Below are positions 1-6,793 of a DNA stretch of 18,470 nucleotides, piece by piece. The first letter of the stretch is position 1; each line of letters opens with the position of its first letter. The stretch is from Planctomycetaceae bacterium (GTDB taxonomy: Bacteria; Planctomycetota; Planctomycetia; Pirellulales; Lacipirellulaceae). The stretch covers positions 2,390-20,859 of the forward strand of contig PATG01000016.1 in the NCBI GenBank assembly GCA_002713555.1. Direction: 5' to 3'. The notes under the pieces were generated by a model, which did no database searches, was not told the origin of the DNA, and saw nothing but the letters and a program-made list of their open reading frames with translations. The translations under genes were made by a program, and so were the position numbers.

Positions 1-392
1 AATTTACTTTAGATACCAGTACTCTTGATGACGGACAGCACGAGTTGCGTGTAGTAGCCATTGATGGTTCACTGATAGAAACCCAAGGACGCTGGGTGGG
101 TAATGTGATTGTCAAGAATGGCATGGATGCCGTGCAGCTATCAGTTAAAAAAAGCAGCATCAAGAAAGGAATGAAAATTCTTGTAGTCAGGGTTGTTTCA
201 ACTCGCGATGAGCCGGTTGCCTTGTATCATCATAGCCGCGAGCTTGGGCGTGTTACGGGGGGTACTGGATCGCTGAAAATCCGTACTGCAGAACTAGGCA
301 GTGGTCCTATAACATTATTTGGGATAACGGAGGGCAAAAATCCAGTTCGCTCACCGAATTTGAAAATCAACCTTCCCAAACACGAGCCTTGA
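1..392 (+). CDS. 3' end of a large, probably secreted protein (5' end outside window)
   Basis: The reading frame is already open at base 3 and runs to TGA at 390-392, giving about 129 C-terminal residues. A TTG at 45 sits inside the continuous frame and is unlikely to be the true start. The visible part begins with LDTSTLDDGQHELRVVAID and continues with IETQGR, which I associate with C-terminal beta-rich regions of large secreted planctomycete proteins. I cannot name the family firmly; a TIGR03790-like protein is one possibility from memory. The rest is beta-strand-like, with alternating hydrophobic residues and no catalytic motif, membrane segment or sorting tail. The last residues, PNLKINLPKHEP, are not a PEP-CTERM signal. 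The gene converges on the sugar transferase with only 22 bases between stops. It is probably not part of the polysaccharide pathway. Confidence 0.75.
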   Translation, partial: FTLDTSTLDDGQHELRVVAIDGSLIETQGRWVGNVIVKNGMDAVQLSVKKSSIKKGMKILVVRVVSTRDEPVALYHHSRELGRVTGGTGSLKIRTAELGSGPITLFGITEGKNPVRSPNLKINLPKHEP

Positions 393-414
393 AATCCAAT
401 GGCTTGATATCCAC

Positions 415-2058
415 CTAGTAGGCACCCTTGGTGAACAAGACAGTTTTCACTGTTTTTGTCAGCAAGTACAGGTCCAACCACGGAGACCAGTGGTGGATGT
501 AATACACATCTAGTTGGATGCGCTCTTCGTAGGTCGTATCATTACGACCACAAACTTGCCAGAGCCCCGTAATACCAGGTAGTACAGTTGACAAGGTTTC
601 GTAGTGCTCTCCGTATTTAGCTATCTCAGCAATTACTATGGGCCGTGGACCAACAATACTCATGTCGCCAGTAAGGACATTCCATACTTGAGGGAGTTCG
701 TCGATACTCCACTTGCGCATAAATTTCCCGAGCGCATTTACTCGGGGGTCATGCTTTAATTTGTGGTCGCGTTCCCATTCTTCACGATATTCAGGATGTT
801 CGTTTAAGTAGTCGTCAATCATCTTGTCTGCGCCGACAACCATAGTGCGAAACTTCCATGCGTGAAAGCTAGTGTTCTTTTTTCCCACCCGCTTATGCCC
901 GTAAAAGACAGGACCCTTGGAAGTCAACTTGATGGCAATTGCTAGGGCAACGAACAGGGGGGCTAGGAGCAAGGCGACAATTGTTGCAATCAACAAGTCC
1001 ATGCCCCGTTTTATCATCTGCGGAATTGGTAAGAGCAAGTGCTGTTCAACCAGGAATCCGTCGAGTCCTTCATCCATCTGATGTCGATTCCAATGGTCGG
1101 GTAATCCTGTGAGTTCTGACACTACGAACACATGGGGGATAATACCTAGATGATTTTCTAATGCCGATGTTACATCAATCTCCTGTTTAGGCGGCTCGAC
1201 GAGTACGGACCAAAAGACTTGCTTTTGCTCTGCTATTTCTCTTGCGGATTCCCAATTTCCGAGAAACCAAGGTGTCTCCTGGTCTAATTCCAAAACATCA
1301 GGGTCTGAAATGACTCCCAATGGGCGCAGTCCTAGTCGGCGATTATTCGATAGCCATTCACAAACGTTAAAGGCAGCCGCATCGTTGCCGCAAACTATTG
1401 TGGGGAACCCCCACCAAGATGTATTTGCCAAAATGCATCGTATTCGACTGCGGACGATCGGTGCCATGATCAAGCACAGTATATAGGCAGTAAGCAAAAA
1501 GATCGCTCGATCTTGCCAAATGGGTGAGCTCAAACCGATTCGAACTCCAAGCATGAGCATGATTATGGTCAAAGATAGTGACAAACGTCGTAATTCGTCG
1601 ACGACACCTAGACGGACTCCCGGATATAGTCCCATGACAGTGTTGACTAAGAGATATCCTAGCAAGGTGGGGATTATCCAGCGGGATACTGTCAAATCGT
1701 TAATCACCCAATCTAATCCCGCTAGCATACACAGGCAGCCAGCCAGGCAGACAACGGCAATATCGACTATGGCGAGTGGGAGGCTGGTGCGTAGAAGTTG
1801 CCCAATATAGCCTCTATTTCCATTGGCTCTTGGTTCAGGAATACGAATAGAACCCCGAATCCTATCGGGATAGCTTGTACGGACGATTTTTCCGATACCA
1901 GAACCTCGTAGTTGAATCGATCTTTCGTTGTCGCTTGCGTAAGTCCCATGCGAGCTTACGGAAGTCCCATGCGAAGTGTCCATCGTTGCAGTCGATCCGG
2001 ACACCAATCTAGCGGTTAAATCGCTGTTATTATCTTTACCAGTTTCAATTTGGTCCAT
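415..2058 (-). CDS. wbaP: WbaP-type undecaprenyl-phosphate sugar phosphotransferase (initiating enzyme)
   Basis: The 547-residue protein would transfer a sugar-1-phosphate from a nucleotide sugar to undecaprenyl phosphate, the first step of repeat-unit assembly at the inner membrane. Residues 1-90 are a low-complexity Ser/Gly/Thr-rich cytoplasmic tail. About four membrane segments follow (roughly 93-115, 126-147, 158-175, 184-203). A nucleotide-binding-like domain starts around 218 (PTIVCGNDAAAF). A further hydrophobic helix at 353-377 leads into the catalytic module. That module shows KRGMD (350-354), KGPVFYGHKRVG (381-392), WKFRTM (401-406), the catalytic DE pair in DELPQ (453-457), SIVGPRP (467-473) and PGITGLWQVCGR (494-505). 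The C-terminal GAY ending and overall length favour WbaP over the shorter PglC-type enzymes. The ATG at 2058 is preceded by GAGAAAG. The donor sugar (galactose, glucose or other) cannot be read from sequence. It is divergent from the export genes across the long gap. Confidence 0.9.
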   Translation of the reverse strand: MDQIETGKDNNSDLTARLVSGSTATMDTSHGTSVSSHGTYASDNERSIQLRGSGIGKIVRTSYPDRIRGSIRIPEPRANGNRGYIGQLLRTSLPLAIVDIAVVCLAGCLCMLAGLDWVINDLTVSRWIIPTLLGYLLVNTVMGLYPGVRLGVVDELRRLSLSLTIIMLMLGVRIGLSSPIWQDRAIFLLTAYILCLIMAPIVRSRIRCILANTSWWGFPTIVCGNDAAAFNVCEWLSNNRRLGLRPLGVISDPDVLELDQETPWFLGNWESAREIAEQKQVFWSVLVEPPKQEIDVTSALENHLGIIPHVFVVSELTGLPDHWNRHQMDEGLDGFLVEQHLLLPIPQMIKRGMDLLIATIVALLLAPLFVALAIAIKLTSKGPVFYGHKRVGKKNTSFHAWKFRTMVVGADKMIDDYLNEHPEYREEWERDHKLKHDPRVNALGKFMRKWSIDELPQVWNVLTGDMSIVGPRPIVIAEIAKYGEHYETLSTVLPGITGLWQVCGRNDTTYEERIQLDVYYIHHWSPWLDLYLLTKTVKTVLFTKGAY

Positions 2059-2544
2059 GCCGAATGGTCTTTCTCAATAGAGATCTAGATATAGGTATAA
2101 ATAGAATGACAAGGAGAAAATCTACAACTTGTAGCAAAAAAGATGGGGGAATAGAAACAATCGTGTACCCAAGTGTTTTCGAATCGGCAATGCTGCTGAA
2201 TAGTAATCTCTAGTGAACCTGCTATCAGGAAACTGCTTTCAGAAGTCTGAATCCTATAGGAGCAAGTTGCGCGCCATTTCACCAGATTTCGCCGTTTCTC
2301 CCCATTGGGTACGACAGCTTTATTCTACCCATGCTCCTGTAAAATGTCAATTATTTGGGAGATGGTCTTACAACCCTATTGAGTTGCGCATTTGGTCCGT
2401 ATTAGCGCATCTTGACAAATTTGCAGGCTGAAGTTCAATCTGTTCCCGCACAAAAACCCGTGACAGAAGGTCAACGTAGTATTCAATGCAGCACTTAGTA
2501 AGAAGACAATTTGTTGTTTCTAAGTTTGAAATAAAATTATTGAC

Positions 2545-2600
2545 TGCATTGATTGCAAAATTTGTAGCAAAATTGCAACATGCAGTTGCACAAATGCAAT
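2545..2600. promoter_or_regulatory. TGCA-rich repeat cluster, possible activator (enhancer) site
   Basis: Seven GCA trinucleotides occur in 53 bases (starts 2546, 2555, 2567, 2575, 2582, 2588, 2596), six of them within TGCA. GCAAAATT is directly repeated at 2555-2562 and 2567-2574. TTGCA at 2573-2577 and TGCAA at 2595-2599 form an inverted pair centred near 2586. The cluster lies roughly 90-140 bases upstream of the -24 box at 2685-2691, the distance usual for enhancer sites of sigma-54 activators. The link to an activator is inference. Confidence 0.35.
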
Positions 2601-2684
2601 ACTATCGGGAATCGAGCGATCCTTTAAGAGGGAGATATACGTGACTAGGGTCTTGCCTTAATTGATATCAACACCAGGGGCAGC

Positions 2685-2700
2685 TTGGCACCTGATTTGC
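2685..2700 (+). promoter_or_regulatory. Sigma-54 (RpoN) type -24/-12 promoter element
   Basis: TTGGCAC at 2685-2691 is followed after five bases by TTGC at 2697-2700. The invariant GG (2687-2688) and GC (2699-2700) are separated by exactly ten bases, as in the RpoN consensus; only weakly conserved flanking positions differ. Transcription would start near 2712 and read towards the gene at 2880. By hand I found no comparable match in the other gaps. Confidence 0.55.
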
Positions 2701-2879
2701 GACTAATAGTTGCTTGCTAGAATGAGTGCCCTGTCAAGTTTTTTGGAATTGTTGATGTCGACGCAAAGGTAGTCCTAGTTGCAAATGCCATTCTTCATTG
2801 CGGAGCTGTGATTTCAATTTGAAGAGCGAATAAAGCTTAAAAGTACTGGTGGAATACTCTAATCGTAGATGGGACTTCG

Positions 2880-3692
2880 ATGGCTAAAATTAGACGATTT
2901 CTAGAACTCTACTATAAATTTTTCATTTGCCATCGCACACCAGTAATCGTGTTTTCAATGGAGCGATCAGGATCAATCGCACTGTTTCATTCACTTGTAT
3001 CTCATGGAGAATTAGTGTTGCAGACACACTGTCTAGATCCTTTTAAAATCAAGACAGGTCAGGTTTCGGGTAGCGCAAGATGGGCTTTGCGGCATGTTTT
3101 CAACAAACAAAAGAATGCGAAAATTATATCGCTGGTACGCGATCCTCTTCAGAGCATCGTTTCGCACTATGCACGATTAAACTTTTCGCCTCGATTGGCA
3201 GGAAGAAAGCAATCCGCTGCGGACATCCGTGATCTTTCTGGAGAAGAGATTTCTAAAATTTTCGAAACTGAATTTTTAGAAGAAAAACATTTTAGACATC
3301 ATCTTGAATGGTTTGATTGTGAATTCAAAGAACCGCTTGGTGTAGATGTTTTTCAATATCCCTTTAATAAAAAAGAGGGCTATGTTCGGATTCGCAAAGA
3401 ACCGTACGACATACTCATATTACGGACGGAGATGGCCAATTCTGAAAAGTCGCAGCATGTTTCAGAGTTTCTGGGACTAGAGGGCTTTCAAATGCAGAAA
3501 AAAAATATGGCCCGTGGTGCCGATCCGGGTACACCGGGTGAGCAATCTCCATATTCGGAAATGTACAAAATACTTAAAAGCCAATTGGTAATTCCAGATA
3601 AATATTTGGATGAGATTGTTGATTCTAAGCATGTAACGCATTTCTTCACGCAAGATTCCATAGAAGCAATGAAACAGCAATTTAAGAGCTAG
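2880..3692 (+). CDS. Putative capsular polysaccharide synthesis protein, sulfotransferase-like (NKWYS-type)
   Basis: The 270-residue soluble protein has a sulfotransferase-like layout. A degenerate 5'-phosphosulfate loop, FSMERSGSIALFHSL, lies at 25-39 after a beta strand, and a 3'-phosphate-binding type motif, SLVRDPLQSIVSHY, at 84-97. The later block WFDCEFKEPLGVDVFQYPF (144-162) followed by KKEGY recalls the 'putative capsular polysaccharide synthesis protein' family (NKWYS, PF10364), named from memory. No signal peptide or membrane span is evident. It could sulfate a sugar of the repeat unit using PAPS, but the P-loop is SMERSGS rather than the usual YPKSGTT, so another activity is possible. 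The ATG at 2880 follows GGGA at a short distance. It is the first gene after the sigma-54 element and sits 40 bases before the flippase gene, probably as one transcript. Confidence 0.7.
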   Translation: MAKIRRFLELYYKFFICHRTPVIVFSMERSGSIALFHSLVSHGELVLQTHCLDPFKIKTGQVSGSARWALRHVFNKQKNAKIISLVRDPLQSIVSHYARLNFSPRLAGRKQSAADIRDLSGEEISKIFETEFLEEKHFRHHLEWFDCEFKEPLGVDVFQYPFNKKEGYVRIRKEPYDILILRTEMANSEKSQHVSEFLGLEGFQMQKKNMARGADPGTPGEQSPYSEMYKILKSQLVIPDKYLDEIVDSKHVTHFFTQDSIEAMKQQFKS

Positions 3693-3732
3693 TATTGTAT
3701 CCAATTCAAGCCAAACTTTTTAAGCAGACAAC

Positions 3733-5163
3733 ATGATGATGCCAGAGTCCGAAATGCAGGCTGAGTTGCCCGGGGGTGATGGGCCTAGTGAGAATGTTCG
3801 CTCGTTGCGATCGCGTTTATTATCGGCTGCAGTTTGGTCTGCTATCGGACGAATTCTCGCCGTAGGCGCATTTTATGGTTCACATTTTCTGCTAGGCAGA
3901 TATCTGGAAAAGTCTCATTATGCTGCGTATCTCATGGTGTCTGTTGTCGTGGCGACAACTACAATCGCCGTCACATTTGGAACAGCGCAGATTCTAATAC
4001 GTACAATCAGGAAAAAAGTAAATGCAGTCCAGGCTATTGCAAGTTGTCTGAAAATCGTAGTATTTTTCGGGTGTATTGCATCGCTTGTTTTGTTGATAGT
4101 ATCTGATCATCTAGGGGCCGGAGAGCGATGGAATGGCATTCGTGAATATGTTCCCTGGGTTGCTATTTGGTTTATTGCGTCAGCAGCCAGTCTTATTGCG
4201 TCAAGTGCGATGCAAGCTATGGACCAATTCCGTTTGGGTGTATTGGTTGGAGCTAAAAATGGTGGACTCCTGCCAAATGTGCTGTTTTTTTTATTGCTTG
4301 TTGTCAGTTCGCAATTTGAAATATTGGATTTAGGTTTTGTCATTATTTTGCGATCTGTTTTGCAACTATTGACTCTTATTCCAGCATTCATATTCACGAA
4401 GAATAGCATTTCTATCCATCGTACTAAAAACTTTGATGGTCAGGCACGCGAAGATATAGCAGCTCCTACTGCAAAGTGGTTTTTAAGTGAAAGCTGGTAT
4501 ACTTTGGTCACCCAATTTGTTGTGCTTGGAATGGCTGAGTTGGATGTATTAATAGTAGGGTTTTTTGTTGCGGATGGTGACTTTGCAAACTATGGTGTAG
4601 CCAAAACATTAATCAATGTTGTCAGAATCCCGCTCTTAATGGCCAGTGTTTTTCTAGGTCCATTTATTGCTGAGTTGTATTATGCAAATCAGATCGATCG
4701 ATTGGAAAAAATCCTTAGAGGCGCTGCCACAATAGTTGGCTTGCCTTGCCTCTTGATTGCATTGGCTTTCGTTATTTTCCCCAACGCGATCCTTGAATTA
4801 ACTTTTGGTAACGGTTATCCAGAAGCTGTTCCTTTGCTGCGAATACTTACATTTGGAACAGTCGTCTTTGTGTTGACTGGTTGCAATGGTCTGACGCTGA
4901 TTATGACGGGACACCAGAGAGAATTGATGATTTGCAGCATTGGCGTGTTGTTGATTTACCTCACCTTAAGTCCCCTAATCCTCAGCTATTGGGGGGTTTG
5001 GGGTGGAGCATGGCTAAATTCCATCTTGGTTGCGTCTTTAAATCTGTTCGTAACGATTATGGTACGGATTAAAGTGAATATTTGGACCACAGCTAGCCCC
5101 TCATGCGCTACGCTCAAGCTAAGCTTGCAGAGCATCCTGAAAAAGCCAGCAGCTTCACCATGA
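3733..5163 (+). CDS. Wzx-like polysaccharide repeat-unit flippase
   Basis: The 476-residue polytopic membrane protein has about twelve hydrophobic segments, the normal size and topology for MOP/MATE-superfamily flippases of the RfbX/Wzx type. A hydrophilic N-terminus (1-30) precedes the first helix. The segment around 267-293 (MAELDVLIVGFF, then ANYGVAKTL) matches the D-x-x-I-x-G and A-x-Y pattern at the start of the second half in these proteins. FGNGYPEAVPLLRIL (358-372) is also a recurring Wzx feature. It would move the lipid-linked repeat unit across the cytoplasmic membrane. Three ATG codons in a row (3733, 3736, 3739) make the exact start ambiguous, and the Shine-Dalgarno is weak. It follows the sulfotransferase-like gene by 40 bases and precedes the polymerase by 121. 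The short hydrophilic C-terminus is unremarkable. Confidence 0.85.
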   Translation: MMMPESEMQAELPGGDGPSENVRSLRSRLLSAAVWSAIGRILAVGAFYGSHFLLGRYLEKSHYAAYLMVSVVVATTTIAVTFGTAQILIRTIRKKVNAVQAIASCLKIVVFFGCIASLVLLIVSDHLGAGERWNGIREYVPWVAIWFIASAASLIASSAMQAMDQFRLGVLVGAKNGGLLPNVLFFLLLVVSSQFEILDLGFVIILRSVLQLLTLIPAFIFTKNSISIHRTKNFDGQAREDIAAPTAKWFLSESWYTLVTQFVVLGMAELDVLIVGFFVADGDFANYGVAKTLINVVRIPLLMASVFLGPFIAELYYANQIDRLEKILRGAATIVGLPCLLIALAFVIFPNAILELTFGNGYPEAVPLLRILTFGTVVFVLTGCNGLTLIMTGHQRELMICSIGVLLIYLTLSPLILSYWGVWGGAWLNSILVASLNLFVTIMVRIKVNIWTTASPSCATLKLSLQSILKKPAASP

Positions 5164-5229
5164 CATTTATGACAATGTAGAGTGCGTCAGTTGAATTCAG
5201 TGAGATTGATCTTTGTGTAGGCTAATTCC

Positions 5230-5245
5230 ATTCCTAGATAGGAAT
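5230..5245. repeat. 16-base palindrome between flippase and polymerase genes
   Basis: ATTCCTA at 5230-5236 and TAGGAAT at 5239-5245 are perfect inverted arms around a central GA. The site lies 40 bases upstream of the polymerase ATG. It could be an operator or a small mRNA hairpin; no T-run follows, so a terminator is unlikely. Confidence 0.35.
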
Positions 5246-5284
5246 GCTAGCACCATCACACCTTAATCCGAGTCATTTTTACCT

Positions 5285-6697
5285 ATGAATTTTGCACTAA
5301 TAGCATCAATGTCCCGCTCTACGGAAGGCATGCTCGAATTTGCGGGATGGAGCGTCATTATTTTATGTATGTCGCTGATCATATTTTCTTATCTTCGGCG
5401 TCGCTCCGATCTCATTACTGCTTGGAATTGTGTGTTGTTCGGTTGTACAATTAACATTGGAGTTGGTTGCTTGGAGGCTGTGGACAGAACAGAAAGTTTT
5501 TACCAACGTTACATTTCGTTTAATTTTCCGGATGCCGATTATCGTGATGCGTTGACGCGAAATCTTGTCTTCCTTGCCACTATGTTGGTAATGTATTACG
5601 GGATAAAGTTATTTCGAAAATTTGGCCATAATCGTTTTCAGGTCTGCCCAGAATGGTCAGGCACTATGTTTGTTTGGGTGATCTCAATATGCTCAGTTTT
5701 TATGTTGTGCGTCTCCTTCATATCAATCCCATTCTTTAAGGAGGTAGTCTTTAACTTAGCCCAGAAAGCAGCCGTATTTGCGGGAGTTTTTTCTTTTTAT
5801 GCTTGGTATAGAAACCGAAGCTCCGTTCCAATGCTGTTTCTATCCATTGCCATTTTAGGGGTAGCAGCACTCTTTTGTATCAAGGTATCGCCCGGACGAC
5901 GTTTGTTATTAACCGTCTTTGCAGCCGCACCATTTGTCGCTTATTGGTTGAAATGGCGATACTCGAATCCTGTCAGGGTTCTGTTATTAAGTTCTCTGGC
6001 AGGTGCAACAATAGCATTGGGTGGCCTGTCCTATGCTATCATTCGCCATTTTGATACGCACGGGAATCGATTCCAGCGAAGTGAACGAACGATTGCAAAT
6101 ATCATTCCGCGCTTGGGCGAAATTAACATGGCTGGTATCCAGGCTCAGTTGGATGGATGGAAGCATCTTTTAGCGCAGGCGAATTATGAATACGCTTTGC
6201 TGACTAAGCGAATAGTTGATAGCGGAACTGCAGAAGTTCATGCGCTTAATTCGTTGCATTTTCTTTCATGTTACGCCATTCCTCGTCGCATGTGGGAAGA
6301 CAAGCCGGTTACGATTGCCCTGGATTTACCTAGAAGATACCTGAAACTACTACAACCATCGGTTTGGGGGGTCGGTCCGGCAGGTCACTCCTACTATGAG
6401 GGTGGGTATCTTGCGCTATTTGCCTACGCCGGAGTATTAGTATTCATTGTTAGGTTAATAGATGAGCCACTACTTCGTGAACCGAACAACCCATTTTTTA
6501 TCGCTACTCTTGTCGCATCCTTTTCATACCTGATCAATATAATACGCGGTGATTTTGGGACACATTATGCGGAACTATTCGAATGTTTTCTTTTTGCAAT
6601 TCTTCTGAATTGGTCTGCTCGATTATTTACTGCGCATCGCAAGCTAGCTTTTAGCAAGCCAGGCCAGCTTCGTGCTAAATTAGCACATCCCAATTGA
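5285..6697 (+). CDS. Wzy-like polysaccharide polymerase (O-antigen polymerase type)
   Basis: The 470-residue integral membrane protein has around ten to twelve hydrophobic segments. Two features recur in Wzy-type polymerases: SPGRR (202-206) just before a membrane helix, and a large extracytoplasmic loop (about 253-370) carrying IPRRMWEDKP (332-341) followed by a Gly/His/Tyr-rich stretch, GVGPAGHSYYEGGY (362-375). Wzy proteins are poorly conserved, so the call rests on topology, these motifs and the position directly after a flippase gene. It would join lipid-linked repeat units at the outer face of the membrane. An O-antigen ligase-like protein is the main alternative. The ATG at 5285 lacks a good Shine-Dalgarno. 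In-frame ATG codons at residues 9 and 16 are alternatives, still ahead of the first helix at about 20-36. The gene converges with the phosphoesterase gene. Confidence 0.78.
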   Translation: MNFALIASMSRSTEGMLEFAGWSVIILCMSLIIFSYLRRRSDLITAWNCVLFGCTINIGVGCLEAVDRTESFYQRYISFNFPDADYRDALTRNLVFLATMLVMYYGIKLFRKFGHNRFQVCPEWSGTMFVWVISICSVFMLCVSFISIPFFKEVVFNLAQKAAVFAGVFSFYAWYRNRSSVPMLFLSIAILGVAALFCIKVSPGRRLLLTVFAAAPFVAYWLKWRYSNPVRVLLLSSLAGATIALGGLSYAIIRHFDTHGNRFQRSERTIANIIPRLGEINMAGIQAQLDGWKHLLAQANYEYALLTKRIVDSGTAEVHALNSLHFLSCYAIPRRMWEDKPVTIALDLPRRYLKLLQPSVWGVGPAGHSYYEGGYLALFAYAGVLVFIVRLIDEPLLREPNNPFFIATLVASFSYLINIIRGDFGTHYAELFECFLFAILLNWSARLFTAHRKLAFSKPGQLRAKLAHPN

Positions 6698-6793
6698 CGC
6701 ATGCTACAACAGTCACCAAGCAAGTTTGGAGGCTGTAGGCTCGATTCTTAAGCTGACAATCCTTCGTCGGATCATATAAAGGCTGGGATTCTT

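Larger units (their letters stand above)
2059..2879. promoter_or_regulatory. 820-base divergent regulatory gap without a convincing gene
   Basis: No convincing coding frame is present; the longest frames (about 65-72 codons) have no recognisable composition or motif. The left end must hold the minus-strand promoter of the sugar transferase, and AT-rich stretches such as TTTATACCTATATC (minus strand, about 2085-2105) are possible -10 material. The right two-thirds holds a TGCA-rich cluster (2545-2600) and a sigma-54-type element (2685-2700), described separately. Downstream of that element lies a leader of about 170 bases to the ATG at 2880, in which I see no strong hairpin. Confidence 0.6.

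Noticed and set aside
2213..2431. A 72-codon plus-strand frame and a 65-codon minus-strand frame (2085-2282) in the long divergent gap
   Set aside because: Neither has a plausible ribosome binding site, recognisable motif or protein-like hydrophobic pattern; frames of this size are expected by chance.
2545..2600. CRISPR-like or satellite repeat
   Set aside because: Repeat units are only 4-8 bases with irregular spacing and no spacers; an operator cluster is more reasonable.
6698..6793. Bidirectional terminator between the convergent polymerase and phosphoesterase genes
   Set aside because: No GC-rich stem followed by a T-run could be found on either strand in these 96 bases.
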